A DNA stretch of 64,000 nucleotides, taken from contig NZ_CP081966.1 in assembly GCF_019823065.1 (NCBI RefSeq), forward strand, positions 3,627,501 through 3,691,500, given 5' to 3'. Origin of the DNA: Pseudomonas mosselii (GTDB taxonomy: Bacteria > Pseudomonadota > Gammaproteobacteria > Pseudomonadales > Pseudomonadaceae). Position 1 is the first letter of the stretch; every line of letters begins with the position of its first letter. Of this stretch, positions 37,843 to 47,197 are shown piece after piece. Under the pieces are notes generated by a model, which did no database searches, was not told the DNA's origin, and saw nothing but the letters and a program-made list of their open reading frames with translations. A program made the position numbers and the translations under genes.

Positions 37843-38496
37843 TTAGGCGCTGTAACGGGTCGGACGGCCAGACAGGCCGACGCTGATGGTGCGGGTCATC
37901 ATCTGGTTACGCTCCATGGTCGGCGTGCTGGTGATGCTGACGTAGCCAGGCATCAGGATCTGACCGCCGCCGGGCAAGTTCAGGCGGATCACCGTCAGCT
38001 CCTTGGAGTCGTCGTAGCCCTCTACCACAGGCACGTACAGCGCGCTCGGCTGGTCCTCGACCGTCACCGACACGCTTATCGGGTTGCGGTTGGTGGGGAA
38101 CTGCAGATCGTCGTCGTTCTCGAGGTAACCGACCGTGAGGAACTGCTGCTCGCCGCCGGAGACCGTGAAGCCTGTCACTTTCGAGATCTGCGTCCAGCCC
38201 GACACAGGGACAACCGAGCCGATGCCGGCGCCGGCGGTGTAGCGGTCAGTGTTGGTGGTGTCCAGGCCCGCCAGCGAGAATGCGTCGGTAGTGACGTTGG
38301 CGGCCTTGGCGGTGCGGTCGTTGATTAGGGCCCAGCCGGAGCTGATCAGCAGAATGTCGTCGGCATCGATGCTGTGGCCTACCGCGCTCGCCACTGGCGG
38401 CTTGGCATTGGTCAGGGCAATGAAAGGCACAGCGGTGCCAAGGGTGCTGGCAATCTCCAGCACAGAACCGTTGGGCAGCGGGATGCGTGCGGCCAT
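37843..38496 (-). CDS. Major tail tube protein
   Basis: The 217-residue protein is rich in beta strands and Thr/Ser (GYVSITSTPTMERNQMMTRT at the end), as in lambda gpV-like tube proteins. It lies between the tail terminator and the chaperone, the position of the tube gene in siphoviruses. AGAGGAAA precedes the start. Confidence 0.8.
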   Translation of the reverse strand: MAARIPLPNGSVLEIASTLGTAVPFIALTNAKPPVASAVGHSIDADDILLISSGWALINDRTAKAANVTTDAFSLAGLDTTNTDRYTAGAGIGSVVPVSGWTQISKVTGFTVSGGEQQFLTVGYLENDDDLQFPTNRNPISVSVTVEDQPSALYVPVVEGYDDSKELTVIRLNLPGGGQILMPGYVSITSTPTMERNQMMTRTISVGLSGRPTRYSA

Positions 38497-38532
38497 GTGT
38501 GTTTCCTCTTGGTAGCCCGCCGGGCGGCGGTG

Positions 38533-38961
38533 TTATGCCCCAGCGGGCGGTTGGTCCGCGATGCCGCGGTAGGTGAAGCTGGCCGGGACTGTGTAAGTCG
38601 ACGGCTCGGGGATGGTGGGGCCCTGCTCTACCGGCTCGACAACCAGGCCTTCGAAGCCGTTGCGGCTCAGCTCGCTGTCGACACGGAAGACACTGGTGAG
38701 CTCATCAATCACGGCCTCAGCAGTCGCCAGCGCCTGGCCTGCCGGGCAGGTGATGCTGACCTGGTAGACGCCGGTGTACTCGTAGGCCTCACCGCCCAAG
38801 TAGCGGCAGGTGGCGCTGGCCGGGAGCAGAAAGGCGCGCAGGAAGGTTTCGTCGGGGTCTGGCTCGAAAGCCTGCTCGAAGTTCGCGACCCGGATCGGGC
38901 GCGCCGCGGCCCAAGTCATCAGCTTGATCTCGATGGCCTGTCGTGCTCTTGCGTGGCTCAT
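38533..38961 (-). CDS. Tail terminator (gpU-like)
   Basis: The 142-residue protein (MSHARARQAIEIKLMTWAAA, later CRYLGGEAYEYTGVYQVSI) matches the phage minor tail / DUF4128 pattern. It sits just before the tube gene, where gpU would cap the finished tail. Its start overlaps the upstream gene's stop by four bases. Confidence 0.7.
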   Translation of the reverse strand: MSHARARQAIEIKLMTWAAARPIRVANFEQAFEPDPDETFLRAFLLPASATCRYLGGEAYEYTGVYQVSITCPAGQALATAEAVIDELTSVFRVDSELSRNGFEGLVVEPVEQGPTIPEPSTYTVPASFTYRGIADQPPAGA

Positions 38962-39629
38962 GCTCGGTGGGTCCTGATGGCTTCTTCAACGATGCGCTGG
39001 AAGTCGGCAACAGTGACTCGCACCATACCGCTAGGCGCCTGTGAGCTGTGGCCGTACTCCAGAGGAATGGCATACGGCAGGTTGTTGACGATGTAGGCGA
39101 CCTCGCCGGCGGAAAGATCACCTGCAGCCACGAGAAGCCTGTCCAGCCTCTCGCCGGCGCTCTCGATGTCCTCGATCTCGCCTGCGGCTGGAGCGCCGGT
39201 GGTAAGCTGCCAGTTACTGCGGAAGCGGCCGCCCACGTAGCCCTGGCCAGCCCTCCGAACGCCGAGCCCGAAGTTCTCACGCTGCTCGCGCTTGGTCAGC
39301 GGCTTGCGCAGTCGCAGGCCGCCTTTCAGGTTGCCGCTTTTGGTGTAGTTGGCCTGGTCGGCAGTGATGCCGACATTGATGGCCGCTGCCTTGGCGTTGT
39401 AAGCCGCGATCTGCTCAGCCGCGCTGCCCTGGGCCTCAACGTTCACCTTCCAGAGATCCGGGTTGCCGACCGGCGACATGGTCACCAGTCTCCGGCCGAC
39501 CATGATCACGACCTCACGGAAGGTTAGGTCCATCGCCTCCTTGGCGGCCTCTGCGAACTGCTCCAGCTGCGCGGCAAAGCTGCCGTCCAGGCCGCCGTAG
39601 CGGCTGGTCATGTGTGAGCCGCGGGCCAT
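38958..39629 (-). CDS. HK97 gp10-like / minor tail completion protein
   Basis: The 223-residue protein has RRLVTMSPVGNPDLWKVNVE near 46 and NNLPYAIPLEYGHSSQAPSG near 186-205. The last motif (LPYAxxLEYG) is the hallmark of HK97 gp10-like and gpZ-like tail completion proteins. M1 lacks a strong site; M7 (39611) is a possible alternative start. Confidence 0.8.
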   Translation of the reverse strand: MARGSHMTSRYGGLDGSFAAQLEQFAEAAKEAMDLTFREVVIMVGRRLVTMSPVGNPDLWKVNVEAQGSAAEQIAAYNAKAAAINVGITADQANYTKSGNLKGGLRLRKPLTKREQRENFGLGVRRAGQGYVGGRFRSNWQLTTGAPAAGEIEDIESAGERLDRLLVAAGDLSAGEVAYIVNNLPYAIPLEYGHSSQAPSGMVRVTVADFQRIVEEAIRTHRA

Positions 39630-39631
39630 GT

Positions 39632-40018
39632 TTACTTCCTCAACTGGATGGTCCAGGTGACCTTGGCCGCGTCTTGCCCTACGTCCATGACTCGATAGCC
39701 GCTGATGCGGTCACCGATGGCGGGGATGGCAGGGACTTCCGTGACCGCGTCGCCATCCTTCACGAACAGCTCGTTCTGCAGCGCCTTGAGGCGTAGGTCT
39801 GACGCCAGGATGCGCGTACCGTCGATCTCCCGGACCTTGTACTGGCCGAAGACACCGCGACCGGCGTAGTGCAGCGTTGTCGCCGGCGTACTGCCGCCCT
39901 TCTCAGGGTCGTAGGTGCCAGGCACAGTCCGGCTGCCATCGACCGCCGCCACTGCGTCGGCTAGGTCCGTATCGAAGGCCTGGGCCAGCTCGGCCTGTAA
40001 CTCGCGTCGAAGCCCCAT
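39632..40018 (-). CDS. Head closure / head-tail joining protein candidate
   Basis: The 128-residue protein starts at 40018 (GGGGGTGAC leader). The longer frame from 40090 would overlap the previous gene without benefit. Short beta-rich segments, such as YAGRGVFGQYKVREIDGTRI, resemble head-closure proteins, and its place between the connector candidate and gp10-like gene supports that. No specific family is certain. Confidence 0.65.
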   Translation of the reverse strand: MGLRRELQAELAQAFDTDLADAVAAVDGSRTVPGTYDPEKGGSTPATTLHYAGRGVFGQYKVREIDGTRILASDLRLKALQNELFVKDGDAVTEVPAIPAIGDRISGYRVMDVGQDAAKVTWTIQLRK

Positions 40019-40019
40019 G

Positions 40020-40388
40020 TCACCCCCTGACGATCTTGATCTGGCCGGTGCCCAGATACCGCGCCAGCAGGGCCAAGGCGAAGGACTCACCCGCGCTTAT
40101 GACCTTGGACGTTGCCGAGTAGGTCTTGCTGCTCGACACACCGTCAGCATCCACGGATTTGCTCAGCACACCGGTTTCCTTCGCCTGGTACAGGTTGCCT
40201 GCCGCCGCCTCCACAGCCACTTCCGCGCCCGCCTGCACGACATCGGCGGGAACCGTGTCGAACTCGGGCAGGCCCTGGTTGGTGAGCCAGGTGTTGGCCA
40301 TCAGCACCGCCCGGGCCTTCTGGTCGTCGGGCGCCCAGGTCGGCCCAAGCAGGGCGTCTACCTGCTCGACGGTGATGTAGATGGTCAT
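40020..40388 (-). CDS. Head-tail connector candidate (DnaT-like domain)
   Basis: The 122-residue protein (MTIYITVEQVDALLGPTWAP, then ALLMANTWL-type helices) matches the phage protein type often labelled 'DnaT-like ssDNA-binding', which occupies the gp6-like head-tail connector position. It overlaps the upstream gene by one base. Confidence 0.7.
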   Translation of the reverse strand: MTIYITVEQVDALLGPTWAPDDQKARAVLMANTWLTNQGLPEFDTVPADVVQAGAEVAVEAAAGNLYQAKETGVLSKSVDADGVSSSKTYSATSKVISAGESFALALLARYLGTGQIKIVRG

Positions 40389-40684
40389 TACGCGGCCTCG
40401 TCCAGCAGCTTCTTGAGGTCTTCCAGGCTGGCGTCAGGGCTGAATTGCACGCCCTTTTCGTTCAGGGCGGCCTGCAGCTTTGCCTTCAGCTCGGCTTCTT
40501 CGGCAGCCTTCTTGTCGGCAGCGGACTTGCCAGTCTTCGAGCCTTTGGCCTCCTTCAGCGGCTCCGGGTGCTCGTAGTCATCGGGCGCGAAACGGGCATC
40601 GATGATCTTGTACCCCTTCTGCCGCAGCTCGGCTTTACGCTCAGGGCTGACCGGGTGCTTCTCGTAAATAACTTTCTCGCTCAT
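40388..40684 (-). CDS. Small phage head protein with LEM-like C-terminus
   Basis: The 98-residue protein is mostly charged helix, ending GVQFSPDASLEDLKKLLDEA, a pattern seen in HeH/LEM-type folds next to phage capsid genes. The middle is Lys/Ala-rich (KAAEEAELKAKLQAAL). GGAGATC precedes the start. Confidence 0.65.
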   Translation of the reverse strand: MSEKVIYEKHPVSPERKAELRQKGYKIIDARFAPDDYEHPEPLKEAKGSKTGKSAADKKAAEEAELKAKLQAALNEKGVQFSPDASLEDLKKLLDEAA

Positions 40685-40726
40685 GGCGATCTCCTGGGGA
40701 AGGCGCCCCGGAGGGCGCTGTACCGG

Positions 40727-41695
40727 TTACTTGGTGGCGTCACCGATGGTCAGCACGCCGGCCGAGGCCTTGATGCTGTTCGCCACCAGGTCCCAGTTGG
40801 TGCCGGTGGACAGCTCGGCGTTGGTCGGCGACTTGCCGCCGTTGGCGGTGTCCCAGGTGTAGCCCTTGAGGCCCAGGCCGAAGGCGTAGTCGGCCTGCAT
40901 GGTCGTCTCGATACGCTCCTTGCCGTTGGAGGTCTCGATGTTGGTGATCAGGTCGGAGCCATCCATCACCACCGCGGCGCCGTCGGCCAGGCTGAGCACC
41001 TTCTGCTTGTTCGGGGTGCCGGCCTCGTATAGCGCAGGAGCGTCAGTGATGATCACGGCCTTGCCGAGGATGTCGACCACCTGCACGCCGGAGAACTGGA
41101 ACAGACGCTCGGCGTTGGCGAGGTTCTGGCCGACCAGCTTGTGGTACATGGCACCGGTCATGACCTGGGCCATCAGGCGCTGGGAAGCGTCACCGAACAG
41201 CGCGTGGGCGTTGTTGATCGCTACGTAGGTCACGCCAGCAGTGGCCGAAACGTCGTTGGTGGCGCTCGGCTGGTTCCCGATGGCGCCGGCCAGGGCCGAG
41301 ATGGCGGTGTTCAGCTGGTCCGCCATGATGGCTTCGGACAGGTTGCGGCTGATCACTTCCAGCGCTTCTTCCGGGTTCTTCTGGATCCAGGAGAGCTGGG
41401 AAGGCTCCCAAAGGATCGGGCCGAAGCCGCCGGCGATCTTCACCGAGTCGTACTGCTTCTGGGCCAGCGGGGTGGAAGCCTGGTTGCCGTTGGCAGCATA
41501 GCGGTCAACACGACGCTGGGCGCCGTGCAGGCCGGCCCAGAACGATTCCTGCAGGAAGTCGCCGTCGATGCCCTGGGTGGTCAGGCGGATGGCGCCGGCC
41601 GAGGATGCGTTGAACTTCTCGACATCCTGAGCCAGGGTCTCGATGGTGGTGCGCTTGAGGTATTCGTTGAACACCTTCATGTTCGAAAGGGCCAT
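40727..41695 (-). CDS. Major capsid protein
   Basis: The 322-residue protein follows the scaffold-like gene by only 9 bases. It has the general form of HK97-fold coat proteins of the P22-like branch: VDRYAANGNQASTPLAQKQY early and VVMDGSDLITNIETSNGKER late. Size and place between the scaffold and connector genes support the call. Confidence 0.82.
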   Translation of the reverse strand: MALSNMKVFNEYLKRTTIETLAQDVEKFNASSAGAIRLTTQGIDGDFLQESFWAGLHGAQRRVDRYAANGNQASTPLAQKQYDSVKIAGGFGPILWEPSQLSWIQKNPEEALEVISRNLSEAIMADQLNTAISALAGAIGNQPSATNDVSATAGVTYVAINNAHALFGDASQRLMAQVMTGAMYHKLVGQNLANAERLFQFSGVQVVDILGKAVIITDAPALYEAGTPNKQKVLSLADGAAVVMDGSDLITNIETSNGKERIETTMQADYAFGLGLKGYTWDTANGGKSPTNAELSTGTNWDLVANSIKASAGVLTIGDATK

Positions 41696-41704
41696 TGGGC
41701 CTCC

Positions 41705-42451
41705 TTATTCGCTTGCGGTCAGGCCCTTGATGGCTTCCAGGCGTTCAGCCTTGGTGCCACCGAAGTTGCCCTTTGTAGTTTTGTGCTGGCCACCGCCGTT
41801 CGGCGCGCCGCCGCCATTGGCGCCGGAGCTCTTCAGGATGTGGTCGCGATGGGGGTACTGCGAGACGAGGGTTTCGAGCGCTTCGTTGAAGTCGGCCAGT
41901 TCACCCGGGCGAGCGCGGCTGAAGATCTTCTGGCCCTGGGCGTCGTACGCGACGACCTTGCCTTCCTCGATCTTGAAGTTGCTGCCGAAGGCGGCCTGGA
42001 CCATGTCAGCGGGAACAGCCATCTTCTCGGCGATGAACTGGGAGCGCGCGAAGCTGCCGCCGATCTTCTCGGCATACAGCTGCTGCTCGAAGGTCTGCGC
42101 CTTGTCGTTGGCTTCATCCAGCTGGGTTTGGAAGGCCCTGCTGATTTCGCCCTTCACCTTCTCGATCTCGCCGGCATCCACCAGCTTCTTGGCGTCGAGG
42201 TTGGCAACGATCTCCAGGGCTTTCTTGGCGGCCGCAGCATCTTCGATGCCTTCGAACGCCTTGGCGGTCTTCTCGAAGCCGTCGGCGCGCTCGCGGTGCG
42301 ACTTGGCTTCGGCGTTCAGCCTGGTGATGGTGTTGCGGGTGCCTACGGCATCGAAGGCGACCTCCTTGCCATCGTCCTCGACGTAGACCGGCTTGCCATC
42401 CTCGATCACGGCGTACTGCTTGCCATCCACTTCAACGGTCTTGAGTTTCAT
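41705..42451 (-). CDS. Capsid scaffolding protein
   Basis: The 248-residue protein starts at 42451 (AGAGAG upstream); an ATG at 42469 is possible. It is acidic and largely coiled coil (KVKGEISRAFQTQLDEANDK), ending in a Gly/Asn-rich stretch followed by a basic tail that could bind coat protein. This is the expected form of a scaffold directly before the coat gene. Confidence 0.75.
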   Translation of the reverse strand: MKLKTVEVDGKQYAVIEDGKPVYVEDDGKEVAFDAVGTRNTITRLNAEAKSHRERADGFEKTAKAFEGIEDAAAAKKALEIVANLDAKKLVDAGEIEKVKGEISRAFQTQLDEANDKAQTFEQQLYAEKIGGSFARSQFIAEKMAVPADMVQAAFGSNFKIEEGKVVAYDAQGQKIFSRARPGELADFNEALETLVSQYPHRDHILKSSGANGGGAPNGGGQHKTTKGNFGGTKAERLEAIKGLTASE

Positions 42452-42526
42452 GTCGTCTCTCTGGGCCATCCGGCCAGTTGATGAGCCATCCGGCCCCAGT
42501 TACGCCCCGTCCATCCGAACCGCAGG

Positions 42527-42555
42527 CAAAAAAAAGCCCCGACAGATGCCGGGGC
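42527..42555 (-). terminator. Intrinsic terminator inside the late operon
   Basis: Read leftward, GCCCCG and CGGGGC (8-base loop) are followed by eight T. It lies between the gene ending at 42574 and the scaffold gene, so head and tail genes need antitermination or a separate promoter. Confidence 0.85.
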
Positions 42556-42573
42556 CTTGTGTTCAGCGTTTAT

Positions 42574-42852
42574 TCAGTTGGGCGCTTCTTGCTCAGCCTC
42601 TTGCTTAGCCAGAAGGCTTTCACGCCCATAGGCAAACATTACGAGAGCGGTGTAAAGGTTAATATTGTCTCCTTCCTCGCTCCAGTATGTGTACCCCACG
42701 TACTGATACTTCCCGATGTCGACGACCTCCTCAAAATCGTCCACATGAGGATTAAGAGCATCACCCTGAACAATAATGTCCCTGCCCTGCAGTTGCGTGA
42801 TCTCTCCCTGAATAAAGCGTTTCAGGAAATCAGCGTTCTGTTGATGACTCAT
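42574..42852 (-). CDS. Phage protein of unknown function
   Basis: The 92-residue protein starts at 42852 (AAGGAC 6 bases upstream). MSHQQNADFLKRFIQGEITQ is followed by an acidic middle and a YVGYTYWSEEGDNIN stretch. No known family. It is placed between the head morphogenesis protein and a terminator, so it may be an addition rather than a structural gene. Confidence 0.6.
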   Translation of the reverse strand: MSHQQNADFLKRFIQGEITQLQGRDIIVQGDALNPHVDDFEEVVDIGKYQYVGYTYWSEEGDNINLYTALVMFAYGRESLLAKQEAEQEAPN

Positions 42853-42889
42853 TGTGTGTCCTTGCACTGGTTTCGACCGCACCAATACA

Positions 42890-43990
42890 TCAGGGTTTAC
42901 GTCCCACCGCAAGTTTCAGCCTGCCGCGCAGCTCGTCAAGGGACAGGAACTTCCCCTTGTCGTTGTAAAAAGCGCTCAATTTCAGCCCGCCCTCACGCAT
43001 CAGCCGTGCACGCTCCGGGCCAAGGATCTCGTCCTGGCGCACTGCTGACTGCTTGCTCAGCCATTCGGCGTAGGTGGTCGACTCCGGAACCTGGCCGTCC
43101 ATGCTCGCCCGCGTTGCACCGTCGCTAAAGCCCAGGGCCTTGGCGCTCTTGAGCACCGGAACCTTCGAGGATCGGCAGCAGAAGTGAATGCGCCCGGGCC
43201 CGGCCAGCCACGGGATCGTGTGGCCAATGGGCTTGTAGCCGCCCAAGGCGTAAGGCAGTCGGTCGCGGATCCGGCAGTCGCTCGACGTGTGGTTGTCCAG
43301 CGTACTGAGCCACTCGACGTGGCTGATGACGTCGCTGTTGGCCTCGTACGCTGCGTCGCTGGCCGTTTCGGCGGTATGGGATACCGCAGACCGCACTACC
43401 GCCTCAACGTCGCGCCTGGCCTTCTGGAGGGCACCGTCGGCGTATTGCTGAACCCGGCTGCCCATGACTGTGCGAACGATCTCGGCAGTGGTGCGCCCCT
43501 CGACCACGCCCGAGCGCACAGCGTCGCGCACTGCGGCGGCGCGACTCGACTCGATGCCAGCCATCCACTCCCTCAGCAGGCGCCCCTGGAATGGTCGGGC
43601 CTGGGCAATCGCCTTCACCGCGCTGAACACCGGGGAGACGATCGGGTATGCCTCCTGCACCAGAGCCGGGAGAACGGCCCGCAACGTGTTCTGCTGGAAC
43701 GCCAGCTCGTAGCTGATCAGCCCGTCGGTCACCTGGTCCATGGCCAGGCGGATCTCAATGAAGGTCTGTTGGTTGATCCGCAGCACCGCCGACAGGGCGA
43801 TATCGACAGACGCAGCCGACAAGTCGGTGCCAAGGTTGTCGATAGCCTCGATCAGCGCGGCGCGCAGGTCGGCGTCCTTGCTGTTGAGGATCTTGATGAT
43901 CGTCACAACCTGGCTGTTGCTCAGCCTGGACAGATCGACCTCATGCCCAATCAGCTCGCTCAGCAGCTTCTCGTTTACCGTCATCATCAC
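42890..43990 (-). CDS. Phage head morphogenesis protein (SPP1 gp7 / Mu F-like)
   Basis: The 366-residue protein has the C-terminal motif of the family: SRVQQYADGALQKARRDVEA, VEWLSTLDNHTSSDCRIRDR and HFCCRSSKVPVL, which includes Cys/Asp pairs likely to bind metal. It follows the portal gene with a 4-base overlap, the usual order. It would be a minor capsid component needed for head assembly or DNA ejection. Confidence 0.88.
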   Translation of the reverse strand: MMMTVNEKLLSELIGHEVDLSRLSNSQVVTIIKILNSKDADLRAALIEAIDNLGTDLSAASVDIALSAVLRINQQTFIEIRLAMDQVTDGLISYELAFQQNTLRAVLPALVQEAYPIVSPVFSAVKAIAQARPFQGRLLREWMAGIESSRAAAVRDAVRSGVVEGRTTAEIVRTVMGSRVQQYADGALQKARRDVEAVVRSAVSHTAETASDAAYEANSDVISHVEWLSTLDNHTSSDCRIRDRLPYALGGYKPIGHTIPWLAGPGRIHFCCRSSKVPVLKSAKALGFSDGATRASMDGQVPESTTYAEWLSKQSAVRQDEILGPERARLMREGGLKLSAFYNDKGKFLSLDELRGRLKLAVGRKP

Positions 43991-45399
43991 AGCGTACCGA
44001 GGGCTGGGCCTTGAGCCTCAATCTTCGCCAGCTCATCGTCCCAGTCGTATTCGTCGCTGATCACGCCGCGGCGTTGCATCTCGGTGAACAGCGTCTCTTT
44101 GCTGATCATCCCGGCATTGGCCATGGATACCAGCGTTGGCAGCGACACCTCGGGCATGTAGTCGACGTCGAAGTTGCCGCGCATCTCGACCGTGCCGCCC
44201 TCGCCCAGGCCACGGTAGTCGGCCATGAACTGGAGCAACTGAGCCAGGCAGTCAGCGAAGTGGTGCGCCATGCGCGCCAGCGGGGACAGCTCCTGAGCAG
44301 CCTCCTCCTCCGCCTGCGTGGCGGTCTTGGTAGCCGTTTTGTCCGGGGTCAGCAGCTTGGCCCCAGCCATGCGCATCTCACCGATCAGGTCTTGCAGCGC
44401 GGTTCGGCCGGATTCAACGGCCTGGCCGGTGTGCTCGACATACTTGAGGTCGCCATCCTTGGGCAGGTCGGTCAGCTGGCCGGTGCCAACCTTGAACTCT
44501 GGCGGGACGATCTTCCCTTGGTTGTCGTACTGGGTCTGGATGCCGATGCGCACCAGGATCGGCACGCGAATGACATGCAGGATGTTGTCCTGGTCGCTCT
44601 GGCTCTGCCAGTGCTTCACGTTCAGGTGCGCCAGCTCGATCAGCGGCGGCTTTGCCATCATGAAGCCGGTGCGGCCGGTGTAGAAGGTAACCCAAGGGAT
44701 CGCGGTCAGGCTGTTGGTGCCCTCTTCGTGCAGCTCCCAGGTGCCGCCAACTGAGGCCTGCTTGCCCCGTGCGGCCTTGGCCGACCTGCGATAGGTCCGC
44801 CAGGAACCAGGCTCCAGCACGCGAATCTGCTCGACGCACTTAGCGCCGAACTCTCCATCTTCCTCCTCGACCACCTCGATGTAGCGGACCATGGTCAGCA
44901 CACCGCCCTTGGAGCGCCAGCCCAACACCTGCTCAGGCCTTACCAGCACGACGTAGGGGCGCACACCGGCGGCCTGCTCGTCGGCCTGGGTTTTAAGGTC
45001 GCCCGCTGGCGGGTGATCGACGAAGGCATGGCACAGGCCATGGCTCAGGCCCTCGGTGAAGAATCCGACAGCCCAGGAGTTGAGGTCGTTTCCGGCGTGA
45101 TCGATGTCCTTGGCCATCTCAACAATGGTCTCTGGCACATCGTCACCCACCTGAAGCGGCTCGGCGAACACCCGCGAGGTCATGTTGCCTACCGTCTCGG
45201 AATAGGCCGGCAGCAGTGTCGAGAGGCGCAGACGCTCCCGGTAGGATTCGTCATCTTCGGCGGGATACTGCGGCAGCAGGACCTTCCCCGCCACGCGCAT
45301 CGCCATGGTTCCGCCCATGAGAGGCGAGATCACGGCCCAGTAGGCGCGCATCGCGTCGACAGCGGGCAGCGTGATGCTCGGGTTATCGCTCATGGTCAC
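43987..45399 (-). CDS. Portal protein (DUF4055 type)
   Basis: The 470-residue protein follows the large terminase with a 4-base overlap. The N-terminus SPLMGGTMAMRVAGKVLLPQ and the middle RPYVVLVRPEQVLGWRSKGG match the DUF4055 portal group. The C-terminus is acidic. It forms the ring through which DNA enters and leaves the head. Confidence 0.85.
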   Translation of the reverse strand: MTMSDNPSITLPAVDAMRAYWAVISPLMGGTMAMRVAGKVLLPQYPAEDDESYRERLRLSTLLPAYSETVGNMTSRVFAEPLQVGDDVPETIVEMAKDIDHAGNDLNSWAVGFFTEGLSHGLCHAFVDHPPAGDLKTQADEQAAGVRPYVVLVRPEQVLGWRSKGGVLTMVRYIEVVEEEDGEFGAKCVEQIRVLEPGSWRTYRRSAKAARGKQASVGGTWELHEEGTNSLTAIPWVTFYTGRTGFMMAKPPLIELAHLNVKHWQSQSDQDNILHVIRVPILVRIGIQTQYDNQGKIVPPEFKVGTGQLTDLPKDGDLKYVEHTGQAVESGRTALQDLIGEMRMAGAKLLTPDKTATKTATQAEEEAAQELSPLARMAHHFADCLAQLLQFMADYRGLGEGGTVEMRGNFDVDYMPEVSLPTLVSMANAGMISKETLFTEMQRRGVISDEYDWDDELAKIEAQGPALGTL

Positions 45400-46715
45400 A
45401 TTCTCAGGGATTGGCTTGTGGCCGTTGCCACGTTGATCGGGTATCGCTTGGCGATGAAGTAACCGGCGGCGTCGTTCATGTGGTCATGACCCTTCTTCGG
45501 GTCCTTGTCGGGTTCGCCATGCTTGTCGTAGGTCTGCCGCTCAAGGCACAGCGTCAGCTGCGGGCACTGGTCGATGTTGACCTTCAGCCGGCGCTCGCCG
45601 TAGGCGTTCATGAGCATGGCGTTGACCGAGTTCACCCGGTCTTTAACGCCTGGGTTCTGGCTGTCCACGATCACCGTGAAGCCAGCCTTGCGCAGCAAGG
45701 ACAGGTCGGACTCGCTGGCGTTCTTGCTGCTGGTGGTCTGTCCGCTGGCGTCTGGATAGACGGCGATGCCGTGCCCGGGGAAGCGCGCCTTGATCTTCTC
45801 GATCATCTCCGGCGTGTCGCGCACTGAGTGGAACTCATCCAGGGCCAGCGGCAGGCCATCGCGGACGACGTAGACCACCGCGGCCATCTTCATGACGTTG
45901 AAGTCCATGCCGATGTGCAAGGCCTCTCCCGGCTTGATTCGCTCGCTGGTGCGGCTCTCGCTTCGGCTGAAGGTGTAGTAAACGACCCCGGCGTAGTTCT
46001 CGAAGCTGGCCTCGTACTCCTGCCGGAACGTACGCGGGTCCATCTTGCGCCGCGCCGCGTCCAGCTCCTCAGCTGGGACGTTGCCGCCCTGTAGCGAGGT
46101 GTAGAGCCAGCTCTTGTGGTCCGGTTCACCATCGGCCTGGCCGTCACGGTAGGTGTCGAAACAGTGGTTGAAGCCCTTGGGCGTGCCGATGCGCAGCGCA
46201 TGACCTCCCTTGCACTTGCCGACGCCCGGTATGACGTACTCACACGTGGATAGCATCGGCCGCAGGACTTCTTCCCAGGCAGCCCACTTGCAGTCTGCCC
46301 ATTCGTCCACCAGGACGAAGAACAGGCCTGAACCGCGCAGGTCGTCGTAATTCTCCAGGCCAACGCAGCGGATCAGGTGACCGCTCTTGAGCGTGATCAG
46401 CATGTCCGACTCGTTCGGCTTGCACTCCCGCCACTCTCGTGGGATGGCCTGCTTCAGTCGGCGCCAGAACACCCGGCGGGCCTGCTTCTGCGTCGGTGCT
46501 GCGTACCAGATCTCGTCCTCGACGCTCACGCCCCATTCAGCAGCCAGCCGAGCCGCGCGACGCATCTCCGCCTTGCCGAGGAAGGTCTTGCCGAACCGCC
46601 GGCCACAGACCGCATCGCGGAAGCGGGCATTACGCTGGAATCCCCACACGTAGATGTTCGCCTGCTTCGGCGTCAGCTTGACCGGCGCCTCATAGGTACG
46701 GGGTAGCGGGGACAT
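45396..46715 (-). CDS. terL: Terminase large subunit
   Basis: The 439-residue protein starts at 46715, which has GGAG upstream; the longer frame overlaps terS heavily. ATPase: variant Walker A CGRRFGKT at 37-44 and Walker B LFFVLVDEW near 128. Nuclease: GMDFNV, a middle PDASG, and DHMNDAAGYF near the end supply the RNase H-like acidic residues. It packages and cuts concatemeric phage DNA at the portal. Confidence 0.93.
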   Translation of the reverse strand: MSPLPRTYEAPVKLTPKQANIYVWGFQRNARFRDAVCGRRFGKTFLGKAEMRRAARLAAEWGVSVEDEIWYAAPTQKQARRVFWRRLKQAIPREWRECKPNESDMLITLKSGHLIRCVGLENYDDLRGSGLFFVLVDEWADCKWAAWEEVLRPMLSTCEYVIPGVGKCKGGHALRIGTPKGFNHCFDTYRDGQADGEPDHKSWLYTSLQGGNVPAEELDAARRKMDPRTFRQEYEASFENYAGVVYYTFSRSESRTSERIKPGEALHIGMDFNVMKMAAVVYVVRDGLPLALDEFHSVRDTPEMIEKIKARFPGHGIAVYPDASGQTTSSKNASESDLSLLRKAGFTVIVDSQNPGVKDRVNSVNAMLMNAYGERRLKVNIDQCPQLTLCLERQTYDKHGEPDKDPKKGHDHMNDAAGYFIAKRYPINVATATSQSLRM

Positions 46716-47166
46716 TCTCGTCTGGCTCCAGCTTGTACTCAGCAACGGCGTGCTGCTGGTCCGCCTGGGAGCCCAGGGGCTTGTCTGGTTCAATCTTGCG
46801 GTTGACGTACATGTCGCCGCATTCCTTGGCCGCCTGCTCGTACAATTGAGCGGTTAGGGCCAGGTTGCGCATGTTCTCAGCCTTCTCAGCCATTCGGCCA
46901 AGACCCCGGAGCCGGAACGCCCTGTTGGCGATCGGTATCTCTGCCGTCTCCTCGCGGAAACGCTTGCGGGTGTCCTCGAACAGGGTCCGCCACTTGGCTG
47001 CCAGGTTGGCGCCAGCTCGCTTGGTTGGGTCGTGCTGCTCCACCTGCTGGCGGGTCACATCGATGTTGAATTCTTGCTTAACGGCTTGTGAGACCTGGGT
47101 GGGCGTGTCAAAGCACGCCAAAGCCTGAACGATGAAGGCTTTCACATCGCTTTTCAGGGCTGCCAT
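46690..47166 (-). CDS. terS: Terminase small subunit (DUF2280-like)
   Basis: The 158-residue protein has an N-terminal helix-turn-helix (FDTPTQVSQAVKQEFNIDVT, RQQVEQHDPTKR) that would bind the packaging site, as in DUF2280 small terminases. It overlaps the terL start by 26 bases. Confidence 0.85.
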   Translation of the reverse strand: MAALKSDVKAFIVQALACFDTPTQVSQAVKQEFNIDVTRQQVEQHDPTKRAGANLAAKWRTLFEDTRKRFREETAEIPIANRAFRLRGLGRMAEKAENMRNLALTAQLYEQAAKECGDMYVNRKIEPDKPLGSQADQQHAVAEYKLEPDENVPATPYL

Positions 47167-47197
47167 AGGTTGGATTCCGTCTCATGCCTGTCTCACA

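Noticed and set aside
41141..42481. A 446-residue + strand frame across the coat and scaffold genes
   Set aside because: It is antisense to both structural genes, whose order and spacing are those of a phage head operon.
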